From positions 1-20,218 of IMG/VR virus record IMGVR_UViG_3300027963_000408: DNA of 20,218 nucleotides; one strand, 5' to 3'. The notes beneath the pieces are model-generated. The model made no database searches. It was not told where the DNA came from and saw nothing but the letters and a program-made list of their open reading frames with translations. This DNA comes from a virus. How positions within the stretch are numbered: the first letter of the stretch is position 1; every line of letters begins with the position of its first letter. Made by a program: the position numbers and the translations under genes. Shown one piece after another: positions 13,568 through 20,218 of this stretch.

Positions 13568-15993
13568 TGGCTAAACTAGTAGTAGCTCCAGGGGAAGAAG
13601 ACTTTCTTGAGCAACAAACTCTTGCACAAGGTCCTGGTTTAGGTTCGACCACGCTAGAGGAATCCCAACGCCAACAAGCGTATAGAGAGGCACACCCAGA
13701 GTTATATGCGTACCCGCCTATAGACGCTGACGGCGGGTTTGGTTTTGGGCAGTTTTTTGGGGCGGTATTAGCAGTTGCAGCCATTACAATTCCAGGTCTT
13801 GGAGCTGCTATTGGATCAGCAATTCTTGGAAGCTCTGCTGCTGCGGTTGGTGCTGCGGTTGGATTGTCTGCCGCACAAGTAAGCGCGGCTGTTGGTTCCG
13901 CTGCCATATCTGCTGCTACAACCGCTGCACAGGGTGGATCTGCTGAAGATATTCTTAGAAACGCTGCTGGCGCTGGACTATCAACAGGGTTAAATCTTGG
14001 TCTTGGTGGCGGTGTTGGAGGAGCTGTAGTTGGATCTACTGCTGGAACAATTGTCAAAGGTGGGGATGCAGAACAAATTCTGACCAATGCTGTTGCTGCT
14101 GGTGCAGGAGCAGGCGTTTCTGGAGTTTTAGGAACAACTGCTGGTACTGCTGTCAGAACTCTTATTGCAACCGGGAACGTAGAGCAATCATTGTTGTCTG
14201 CTGCGTTGACAGAAATAGGCGCACAAACACAAGGCAAAACCGGAATAGGTGGAGTTGCAACACCAAATGTTGTCCAAACAACTGCTGATGCCACACCCGT
14301 TTCTTCTCCCATAAGTTACGGTGGGTATTCGTATACGGAAATGTCTGATGGGACAGTTCAAAGAATAAATGAAGAAAACGGGAAAACTGCTGTCATATCT
14401 TCTGATGCTTGGTCGCAAATAAAAGAAGGGATAGAGCCTTCCGTTCTTGCAGGCCAAACTTCAGCAGGAACTCTCGAGCCTGTTACTGTTGTTGGGTCAA
14501 CAACTTTATTAGATACAACTTATAATTTGTTGTCTAACGGTGGCGCTGAATATATTGATGACAAAGGAACAAAAAGAACTCTGTCTCCTCAAGAATGGGC
14601 AATAGAGCAAAACCAGTTAGGAGGCACTGCCGCTCCTACTCTTGCTCCGGTAAGTGTCACTGCGACTACTTTACCTCCATCGTTAGACACTCAAATATTG
14701 AGTTTGATGAATGCGACAGAGGCTCCAACTTTATTTGTTGGTACAGTTGCACCAACTTTGCCGCCAGTAACGGTATCAGCAACTACCTTGCCTCCATCAA
14801 TAGATACTCAAATACTGAGTTTGATGAATGCAACGGAAGCGCCAACTTTATTTCTTGGTACGGTTGCACCAACTTTGCCGCCAGTAACGGTATCACCAAC
14901 CACTCTGCCTCCGTCGATAGATGATCAAGTTCTAAATTTAATTTCTCCAACAGAAGCACCAACCCTTCCCCCCGTAGCAGTTACCGCAACCACTGAGTTA
15001 CCTACTCTTTCACCGACATTGCCGGTTCCTACGTTGCCTGTGGTAACGATAGCAGCAACTTCAGAATTGCCCACATTGCCTCCGTGGTGGGATCAAATGA
15101 CCGCTGGTCCTACGTTGCCTATTGTAACAGTAGAAGAAACTACTTTATCTGTAACACTAGGGCCAACGCTCCCTGTTGTAACAATTTCTGCTACAACAGA
15201 AACTCCCACTTTTGGACCAACACTTCCTCCTGTGACAATCTCTGCCACGACTTTGCCGCCGTGGTGGGATCAGATGACTGCTGGTCCGACTCTTCCTCCG
15301 GTAACAATATCTGCAACTACAGAATTGCCTACTTTAGGGCCTACGTTACCGCCTGTCACGATATCAGCAACCACAGAATTACCGACTCTTGGACCGACTC
15401 TACCGCCGGTAACCATCTCGGCTACTACTGAATTACCTACGCTTGGTCCCACTCTACCGCCGGTAACTATTACTGCTACAACGTTACCTCCTTGGTGGGA
15501 TCAAATAACACTTCCTCCAGTAACAATATCTGAGACTACGGATATTCCTACACTTGGACCAACTTTACCACCTGTAACAATCACGGCAACTACGGATATC
15601 CCTACTCTGCCGCCAGTAACGATTTCCCCGACAACAGAAATACCTACGTTACCTCCGGTTACCATTGTTCCAACCACGGAACCACCTACTTTACCTCCAA
15701 CGTTGCCACCGGAGACAACACCTCCTGTTACTACTTTACCTCCCGTTACGACTGCACCTCCAACAATTAAAACAACAAAAGAACCAACTTATCCGGTTGT
15801 CATAAGTGTTACTCCTCCACCTCGACCTCGTGCACCTAGTACAATTACCGGTGCAAGTCCGGCCAGATTACTGGCAGACGCTCTGGCGGCGTACAGGCCA
15901 GCGGGTGCTATAGAAGGTGAAGAGTCTGGAAAAGAAAGGCAAAATGTTTGGAATGAAAAATCACTGCGTCTCAAAGACGCTCTGGGGTTGTAA
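13567..15993 (+). CDS. mucin-like Thr/Pro-repeat virion protein
   Basis: An 808-aa protein with four zones. Residues 1-60 are a soluble N-terminal part. Residues about 61-225 are Gly/Ala-rich and hydrophobic, with three spaced copies of a G-[GT]-[SDN]-x-E-[DQ]-x-L motif (about 133, 165, 202), as seen in phage internal or membrane-active proteins. Residues about 230-355 form a small mixed domain (YGGYSYTEMSDGTVQRINEE). Residues 357-745 are a Thr/Pro-rich array built of TLPPVTISATTELPTLGP-like units with three PPWWDQ inserts and two 39-residue units. A charged C-terminal helix region (about 762-808) ends the protein. The array has no Cys and almost no Lys or Arg until residue 735, like eukaryotic mucin repeats. 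It would make an extended rod, perhaps O-glycosylated. Its neighbours point to a virion or ejected protein; function is not known. Confidence 0.7.
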   Translation: MAKLVVAPGEEDFLEQQTLAQGPGLGSTTLEESQRQQAYREAHPELYAYPPIDADGGFGFGQFFGAVLAVAAITIPGLGAAIGSAILGSSAAAVGAAVGLSAAQVSAAVGSAAISAATTAAQGGSAEDILRNAAGAGLSTGLNLGLGGGVGGAVVGSTAGTIVKGGDAEQILTNAVAAGAGAGVSGVLGTTAGTAVRTLIATGNVEQSLLSAALTEIGAQTQGKTGIGGVATPNVVQTTADATPVSSPISYGGYSYTEMSDGTVQRINEENGKTAVISSDAWSQIKEGIEPSVLAGQTSAGTLEPVTVVGSTTLLDTTYNLLSNGGAEYIDDKGTKRTLSPQEWAIEQNQLGGTAAPTLAPVSVTATTLPPSLDTQILSLMNATEAPTLFVGTVAPTLPPVTVSATTLPPSIDTQILSLMNATEAPTLFLGTVAPTLPPVTVSPTTLPPSIDDQVLNLISPTEAPTLPPVAVTATTELPTLSPTLPVPTLPVVTIAATSELPTLPPWWDQMTAGPTLPIVTVEETTLSVTLGPTLPVVTISATTETPTFGPTLPPVTISATTLPPWWDQMTAGPTLPPVTISATTELPTLGPTLPPVTISATTELPTLGPTLPPVTISATTELPTLGPTLPPVTITATTLPPWWDQITLPPVTISETTDIPTLGPTLPPVTITATTDIPTLPPVTISPTTEIPTLPPVTIVPTTEPPTLPPTLPPETTPPVTTLPPVTTAPPTIKTTKEPTYPVVISVTPPPRPRAPSTITGASPARLLADALAAYRPAGAIEGEESGKERQNVWNEKSLRLKDALGL
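13963..14200 (+). repeat. three Gly/Ala-rich repeats with E-[DQ]-x-L motif
   Basis: Within the mucin-like protein, GGSAEDILRNAAGAGLS, GGDAEQILTNAVAAGAGAG and TGNVEQSLLSAALTEIGA are three related units spaced by about 32 and 38 residues. They alternate a polar helix start with a small-residue glycine zipper-like stretch. The DNA of the copies is diverged, so the repeat is old. Glycine zippers of this type suit membrane insertion or tight helix packing. Confidence 0.6.
14635..15801 (+). repeat. Thr/Pro-rich mucin-like tandem repeat array
   Basis: About 390 residues of imperfect tandem repeats built on L-P-P-V-T-[IV]-[ST]-x-T-T. It includes three consecutive identical 18-residue units at 15289-15342, 15343-15396 and 15397-15450, three PPWWDQ inserts (residues 505, 564 and 641) and two long 39-residue units near the start. 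Thr and Pro dominate, and charged residues are rare. This is a protein-level repeat array in one open frame, not a CRISPR or a DNA satellite. Confidence 0.85.
14746..14895 (+). repeat. 33-bp exact direct repeats marking a 117-bp (39-aa) duplication
   Basis: The 33 bases at 14746-14778 are repeated exactly at 14863-14895, spaced 117 bp apart and in frame. The intervening unit (containing LPPSIDTQILSLMNATEAP) also resembles the preceding one closely. Exact identity across synonymous sites points to a recent duplication, unlike the older codon-diverged units downstream. Confidence 0.75.
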
Positions 15994-16968
15994 ATGAGTG
16001 AACTACGCAAGATGACCCGTATGGGTGGAGATCTCCGCAAGATTGCCCGTCTGCTGCAAGACAAGGGCAGGAACGGAGATACGATCCTGGCGCACATCAA
16101 CCCTCGTGAGGCTGCACTCCTGCGTGAGCATGGCGGTTCTGGTGAGATCAACCCAGAAACCGGCCTTATGGAGTTTGCTGACGAAGAAGCAGGGTTTGAA
16201 GCATATCAACCACCAGACATTTCTTCCGATGAACCCGGATTTGAGGCGTATTCACCTCAACCTGAGATTGTTTCTGGACCATCTTACGGTCCGGGAATTG
16301 ATCTTACTGCCCAGCAAAGTCCAATCGCCCCTCAAGAAACGATAGCCGCTCGTGGTGCAGCAGTAGGGGGAACTCCAACTGATTACTCTCTTGCTGGTGT
16401 GCGTCCTCCTACTGCTTTGGGAGAACCTATTGCTGGACCACAAGCAGGACCATCACAAGCACCGGGGCAGAAAGGATTCTTGGAATCACTGTCCGGTGGT
16501 GACAAGACCCGCCTTGGATTGGCAGGTGTTCAGGGTCTCTCTACCGCGCTTATGGCTAACAAAGCACGAGCTGGAGCGCAGCGTGGTGCAGAGCAGATCC
16601 GTCAGGTTGGAGCACCATATGCTCAACGTGGTCTAGCAGAACAGTCTGCTGCACAGCGTGGTGAACTGACTCCTGTTGGTCAACAACAAATAGATGCCAT
16701 GCGAGCCAGAGCAGCCCAGGCTGGTGTTGCCCGTGGCGGAGTGGGTGTTGCACAGCAGCAGAGAGCAGAAGAAGACCTGCGTCAGCGTCTTAATGCCGCT
16801 AGAGAATCGTTTGGCTTACAGTTGAGCCAGATGGGTGACAAGTACACTATGGATGCCATCAAAGCAGGGATGCAGGCAGACGCAGAGGTCAATCAGCTCT
16901 ACAACCAGATGTTTGGTAACCTTGCCAGGATTGCTGCACCGACAGTGATTCAACCTGGAGCCAAGTAA
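15994..16968 (+). CDS. probable internal virion protein with HINPxEA / GGSGxINPxTG motif
   Basis: A 324-aa protein that starts immediately after the mucin-like gene's stop. Residues about 30-62 hold DTILAHINPREAALLREHGG followed by SGEINPETGLMEF. This H-I-x-P-x-E-A ... G-G-S-G-x-I-N-P-x-T-G-L pattern recurs in large virion proteins of uncultured marine and freshwater phages, as I recall. The middle (about 65-160) is Pro/Gly/Ser-rich and disordered. Residues about 170-310 are Ala/Gln/Arg-rich helices (GLAGVQGLSTALMANKARAG, QQQRAEEDLRQRLNAARESF) of coiled-coil type, typical of ejection proteins. Its stop overlaps the next start (TAATG). A role as an internal core or ejected protein is inferred from composition and position. 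Confidence 0.6.
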   Translation: MSELRKMTRMGGDLRKIARLLQDKGRNGDTILAHINPREAALLREHGGSGEINPETGLMEFADEEAGFEAYQPPDISSDEPGFEAYSPQPEIVSGPSYGPGIDLTAQQSPIAPQETIAARGAAVGGTPTDYSLAGVRPPTALGEPIAGPQAGPSQAPGQKGFLESLSGGDKTRLGLAGVQGLSTALMANKARAGAQRGAEQIRQVGAPYAQRGLAEQSAAQRGELTPVGQQQIDAMRARAAQAGVARGGVGVAQQQRAEEDLRQRLNAARESFGLQLSQMGDKYTMDAIKAGMQADAEVNQLYNQMFGNLARIAAPTVIQPGAK

Positions 16969-18494
16969 TGGCTACACAATTCCTCACAGAAGCACTTGGA
17001 ACCGCCTTGGGATCTCCCGCTATGGGAGGTTTACCCAGGTTGCCTGCTGCTGAAAAGAGGATTGCTCCGTCTCCAGAAGAAGATCTGGCAAGAGCAGAAG
17101 GTGAGATCAAAAGTACACTCACCAAAAGAGAAGATCTGACCACTCAACTTGGCAAAGCAGTCACAGCACAAGTTGACCAAGATCTCAAAGAAAAAGCATT
17201 TGGTGCAGAGCAGCAAAGCATAGCCGCAAAGAAATCAAAGACTCTTCTAGATGATCTTGAGTCTAAGTTTGCAAACTCACCAGAGTACAAAGAATACCAA
17301 GCCAACGCTGACAAGACAGCAGAGGAATTGACGTTCAAACCAAGCCAAGAAAACGTTCAGACACTTGCTCTGGTGTTCAGCGTAATCAGTGCCAGCGGGT
17401 TCTTGTTGGGCGGGTTGAACAAGAGGAATGCTCTGTCGGCAATGTATGCCATGAATGGCTTGACAGAGGGTTACGCAAAGGGCCGTGAAGACTTGTTCAA
17501 GCAGCAGCGTCAGACGTTTGAGACCAACGTCAAGGCTATGCAAGACAGGATGAAAGTCCTCAAAGACAAGTTGGACGTTGGCATCAAGACGCTTGCCCGT
17601 GACAAAGAACGTGGCGAGTTGGAGATCCAGGCTGCCATGGCAGAGGCTAACGCTGATTTCCTGAAGAGTCAGAAAGATGCTCGTGGTGTCATTGCTACCA
17701 GAGAAATTTTAGAGAATCAAATCAAACAGTTAGACAAGTCTCTTGATTTTCTTCGTTCGTCAGAAGAAAAGTACAGAGCACGTCAAATGCAGGGTTATTG
17801 GAATGAAAGAAAGTTGACTACGCAGGAGACGTTGGCTGCTGCAACCAATGAAAGGTTGGCGCAACAATTTGCAGCATCACAACAATCTGCACAACAAAGA
17901 GCAGATGCAGCAGAAAGAAGATTCCAGCAAGGTCAAGCGGCTGCTGAAAGCAGGTTTATGCGGTCTCAAGAAGCTAAGGCTCCGGCTGGAGGGAAACCTC
18001 CTCCTGTAAACGTACAACAAGCAGTTCAACTTAGAAACACTTTGATTCCAGAATTAAAATCGGTGTTGCCTGTTTTGGAAAGAATTCAAAAGCAAGGCGA
18101 TTGGCCCAGGTTCACTGGTCTTATTGGCGTAGAGCCTCGACTTGCTGAAGCATCTTTTAGAAACGATCCAGAAGCTCAAAAAGCAATTAGAACACTTGCT
18201 AGATTTAGAAGTGCAGAGTTTGAAACTGCTGGCAAAGCACTTACTAAGGTTGAGAATCGAATTCTAGCTCCTTTATACCAATCAGGATTTAGAGATTACA
18301 ACGCCTTAAAAGGTGCAGTTGAAGACGGTTTGGAAGCCATGTCAACACAAAAACTTGCTTACGAACGTCAATATCCTCAACTTGCAAGCGAAGAAGTTCC
18401 AGAAAGAACGGTTCAGTCTGGAGGTCTTACTCAAGCAGAACAAAAAGAGCTAGATGATCTTAGGAAAAGATTTCCTAAAGGTGCTTCCAAATGA
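16968..18494 (+). CDS. probable internal (ejection) protein, long coiled coil with hydrophobic segment
   Basis: A 508-aa protein. Residues about 37-110 and 165-335 are long charged helices with heptad character (AEGEIKSTLTKREDLTTQLG; QTFETNVKAMQDRMKVLKDK; SAQQRADAAERRFQQGQAAA). Residues about 130-150 form one hydrophobic segment (VQTLALVFSVISASGFLLGG) that could enter a membrane, followed by a conserved-looking SAMYAMNGLTEGYAKGREDL stretch. The C-terminal domain (about 345-508) is helical and globular. A coiled coil interrupted by a hydrophobic segment fits a podovirus internal protein that leaves the head with the DNA and spans the cell envelope. It starts in a TAATG overlap and ends in an ATGA overlap. 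From about base 17,700 the gene becomes A+T-richer and uses AGA for Arg more often. Confidence 0.6.
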   Translation: MATQFLTEALGTALGSPAMGGLPRLPAAEKRIAPSPEEDLARAEGEIKSTLTKREDLTTQLGKAVTAQVDQDLKEKAFGAEQQSIAAKKSKTLLDDLESKFANSPEYKEYQANADKTAEELTFKPSQENVQTLALVFSVISASGFLLGGLNKRNALSAMYAMNGLTEGYAKGREDLFKQQRQTFETNVKAMQDRMKVLKDKLDVGIKTLARDKERGELEIQAAMAEANADFLKSQKDARGVIATREILENQIKQLDKSLDFLRSSEEKYRARQMQGYWNERKLTTQETLAAATNERLAQQFAASQQSAQQRADAAERRFQQGQAAAESRFMRSQEAKAPAGGKPPPVNVQQAVQLRNTLIPELKSVLPVLERIQKQGDWPRFTGLIGVEPRLAEASFRNDPEAQKAIRTLARFRSAEFETAGKALTKVENRILAPLYQSGFRDYNALKGAVEDGLEAMSTQKLAYERQYPQLASEEVPERTVQSGGLTQAEQKELDDLRKRFPKGASK

Positions 18495-19960
18495 GTGATC
18501 GTGAAGAGCTTTTAGCCCTTAGGCGTCTTGCAGAATTAGAATCTAAGGCCGCAAAACAACCTGCTGCTGAACCACAGCCAAAGCAAGAACCAAAACAAGA
18601 ACCATCTGTTGGAAAGAAAGCAGGTGCATTTTTGTATGGAGCAGGCACGGGTTTGGTAAGCGGTCTTGGAGAACTAGAAAGATTTGGCGTTCAAACCGTT
18701 CCAGAAACTCTTGGCTTTTCAAGTGCAGCAGACAGAGGCAAGTTTCTTGGAAGAGAAACAATTTTTCCAACAACTAAAGAAGTTGAAAAGGGTTTGCAAA
18801 AAGTGGGGGTTCAACCACCTGCTGAAGATGTAAGTGGATATAGAACCGCTGGTGAAATCATTGGTGGGTTTGGCATGGCCGGTCCTCGTTTGCTCAGAGG
18901 TGCTGGAAGAAGCCTTGCTGGTGCTGCTTCCGAAACTGGAGAGCGTTTGGCAAGAAGAGCAGAAGATTTAGGATTTAGAGTTAGTGCCGCACAAGCAAGA
19001 CAAAAAAGGCCGGTAGGCGTATCTGGTCCTGTGTTTGGATCAGAAGCAAACCAGACTCTTGCCAACAGACTTGCTTCTGAAAGCACTGGAGTCCCCGGAG
19101 TAAACGAAATTGATGATGTGTTCATCAGGAGTCGTTTGACAAATCTCGGAAACGAATACGACAATTTGTTTGCTAATCAACAAATTCGTCTCGACCCTCA
19201 GTCAATTCAAGCATTGCAAGATGTAGCAAACATTCAAAATTTGCTACCGACTGCTGCGGCAGGAGTAAGCACTGCTGCTAGACAATCAGTCAACAACATA
19301 CTGAGAAATTACCAACAGATGGCGAGAAGGCCGGGAGCAAACCCAGCCACGTTTTCTGCTAATGGTCCTGAGTTACAGCAAATTAGATCTGGTTTGCTGA
19401 CTGCTGCTAGAAACTCTCCTGACATGGCTACGAGGAGCGGAATATTTGATTTGTTAGAAGGAATTGACCAATCAATAGCTAGGAATCACCCACAGATATT
19501 TGCGGAAATTCAAAGGTTGAATCCTTTGTATAGAAATACTGTAAACCTTGAACAACTAATGCAACAAGGTGGGATTCGTCAGGGTAACGTAAGTCTTGAT
19601 CGTCTTGGGAATATGCTTGGTCAACGTCCGGGTTCTGTTCGCTATCAACCAACTGGTCTTGATGAACTTGGTCAGTTAGGAAGAGAACTTCAGATGAGAG
19701 CCATTTGGGAACCTTCTGGTCGAGCATATACCCCAGAGATGGCCGCTGCCGGTCAAGCGGCTGGAGTGAGAACCGGTGCTGTAGAGTCACTTGCAAGATT
19801 AAGCACTCCGTTCCAACGGACTCTACAAAGAGGTTTGCAACCTCCTGCCGGTCAACAAACTGCGGCTCAACGAGCAACCAGAGCATTAGCCAATAGTCCA
19901 GCTACTACTGCGACATTAGGTGGAATTGCTGCAAGACAAGTTCAACCAGAAGAACAATGA
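18491..19960 (+). CDS. probable internal virion / ejection protein
   Basis: A 489-aa protein starting in an ATGA overlap with the previous gene. The N-terminus has a short helix (EELLALRRLAELESKAA), then a Lys/Pro/Gln-rich linker. A Gly-rich amphipathic stretch (KKAGAFLYGAGTGLVSGLGE, about 42-61) and another around AGEIIGGFGMAGPRLLRGAG (about 119-140) follow, which could associate with membranes. The remainder (about 165-480) is Gln/Asn/Arg/Ala-rich helix with no catalytic motif that I can identify. Gly-rich amphipathic segments plus long helical domains are common in phage ejection proteins. No transglycosylase or peptidase motif is visible. Arg codons are mostly AGA, unlike the small gene that follows. 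Confidence 0.55.
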   Translation: MSDREELLALRRLAELESKAAKQPAAEPQPKQEPKQEPSVGKKAGAFLYGAGTGLVSGLGELERFGVQTVPETLGFSSAADRGKFLGRETIFPTTKEVEKGLQKVGVQPPAEDVSGYRTAGEIIGGFGMAGPRLLRGAGRSLAGAASETGERLARRAEDLGFRVSAAQARQKRPVGVSGPVFGSEANQTLANRLASESTGVPGVNEIDDVFIRSRLTNLGNEYDNLFANQQIRLDPQSIQALQDVANIQNLLPTAAAGVSTAARQSVNNILRNYQQMARRPGANPATFSANGPELQQIRSGLLTAARNSPDMATRSGIFDLLEGIDQSIARNHPQIFAEIQRLNPLYRNTVNLEQLMQQGGIRQGNVSLDRLGNMLGQRPGSVRYQPTGLDELGQLGRELQMRAIWEPSGRAYTPEMAAAGQAAGVRTGAVESLARLSTPFQRTLQRGLQPPAGQQTAAQRATRALANSPATTATLGGIAARQVQPEEQ

Positions 19961-20154
19961 GTAAGAAGCGAGGTATCAGCACAGATTTAGAGAAAGCTAT
20001 CGCAGATATGCTGCGTGTGACCATCTCTGACCCTGAGGCTAGTCTTGATGCTAAGATGAAGGTTATCGACCGTGCGCTGAAGTTGGAAGCTCTGCGTCTG
20101 AAAGACGAGGGTTCTGACTGGGGTACGGGTTTTATGAACGATGACGATGAGTAA
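19957..20154 (+). CDS. possible terminase small subunit-like protein
   Basis: A 65-aa charged helical protein starting in an ATGA overlap with the ejection-like gene. It has RGISTDLEKAIADMLRVTIS and then an AKMKVIDRALKLEALRLKDE segment, ending with GSDWGTGFM and an acidic tail (NDDDE). Short proteins with this D-L-E-x-A-I/V-A ... K-x-x-x-I-D-R-A-L-K-L-E-A pattern are, as I recall, found just upstream of large terminase genes in uncultured podoviruses, which suggests a role in genome packaging. It lacks a recognisable helix-turn-helix beyond the helical pattern. The next gene lies mostly outside the window, so the context cannot confirm it. Confidence 0.4.
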   Translation: MSKKRGISTDLEKAIADMLRVTISDPEASLDAKMKVIDRALKLEALRLKDEGSDWGTGFMNDDDE

Positions 20155-20218
20155 TCTATATGGAAGCCATTCAATTGATCAAACTAGCCTTGACCGTGGT
20201 GACGGACAGGCTTATTAC
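20147..20218 (+). CDS. 5' end of the next gene (frame ambiguous, 3' truncated)
   Basis: Two open frames run off the window. An ATG at 20147 overlaps the previous gene's end by 8 bp and reads MSNLYGSHSIDQTSLDRGDG onward. An ATG at 20160, 5 bp after the previous stop, reads MEAIQLIKLALTVVTDRLIT, which looks like a normal amphipathic helix. With only 24 and 19 codons visible, I cannot tell which is translated. A gene here fits the gap-free layout. A large terminase subunit or a lysis protein would be usual next neighbours, but nothing in the fragment shows either. Confidence 0.35.
   Translation, partial: MSNLYGSHSIDQTSLDRGDGQAYY

Noticed and set aside
13539-14312. 257-aa Pro/Ala-rich minus-strand ORF
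   Set aside because: It is the antisense of the Gly/Ala-rich part of the mucin-like gene; Ala and Gly codons read as Pro/Ala/Ser on the other strand, so openness is a composition effect.
14635-15801. CRISPR array or DNA satellite
   Set aside because: Repeats lie in one long reading frame, vary in length and codons, and have no constant repeat-spacer pattern.

Overview
The window is one continuous block of tailed-phage (Caudoviricetes) late genes: 25 genes plus a partial one at the right edge, all on the + strand, with gaps of about 23 bp at most and many stop/start overlaps. No tRNA, rRNA, integrase, insertion sequence, CRISPR array or rho-independent terminator was seen, and no stretch of 300 bp lacks a gene. 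A head-tail adaptor and a large tail nozzle-like protein are followed directly by fibres, and a cluster of probable internal (ejection) proteins lies downstream. No tail tube, sheath or tape-measure gene is visible. This suggests a short-tailed, podovirus-like phage, probably from an uncultured aquatic lineage. The host cannot be read from the sequence.

Layout. 1-3121: head module, with the C-terminal end of a probable portal protein, a 60-aa protein, a scaffold-like protein, the major capsid protein and three small head-associated proteins. 3140-6200: adaptor and nozzle-like protein, the latter carrying six GSGYT repeats. 6200-11381: adhesion module, with a 387-aa fibre, two small conserved proteins, a 964-aa fibre built of Ig-like, FN3-like and three LamG-like domains, and a tail assembly chaperone-like protein. 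11392-12390: three consecutive single-membrane-span small proteins (one only 51 aa) and a 112-aa protein with an internal duplication. 12395-15993: a Skp1/mucin-type GlcNAc-transferase-like enzyme, an 82-aa protein and an 808-aa protein whose second half is a Thr/Pro-rich, mucin-like repeat array. 15994-19960: three large Gln/Ala- and coiled-coil-rich proteins, likely internal virion proteins. 19957-20154: a 65-aa protein that may be a terminase small subunit, followed by an incomplete ORF.

The genes appear to be expressed as one or a few long transcripts with translational coupling. They would build the head, the neck, the host-recognition fibres and the ejected proteins. The most interesting feature is the pairing of a polypeptide GlcNAc-transferase-like gene with a mucin-like Thr/Pro repeat protein two genes downstream. 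GT60 enzymes in eukaryotes modify hydroxyproline or mucin threonines, so the phage may glycosylate its own virion protein. That is an inference; the two genes and their sequence features are directly visible. A second notable point is that tandem 18-residue repeats in the mucin-like protein are identical in amino acids but differ at 13-14 of 18 codons.
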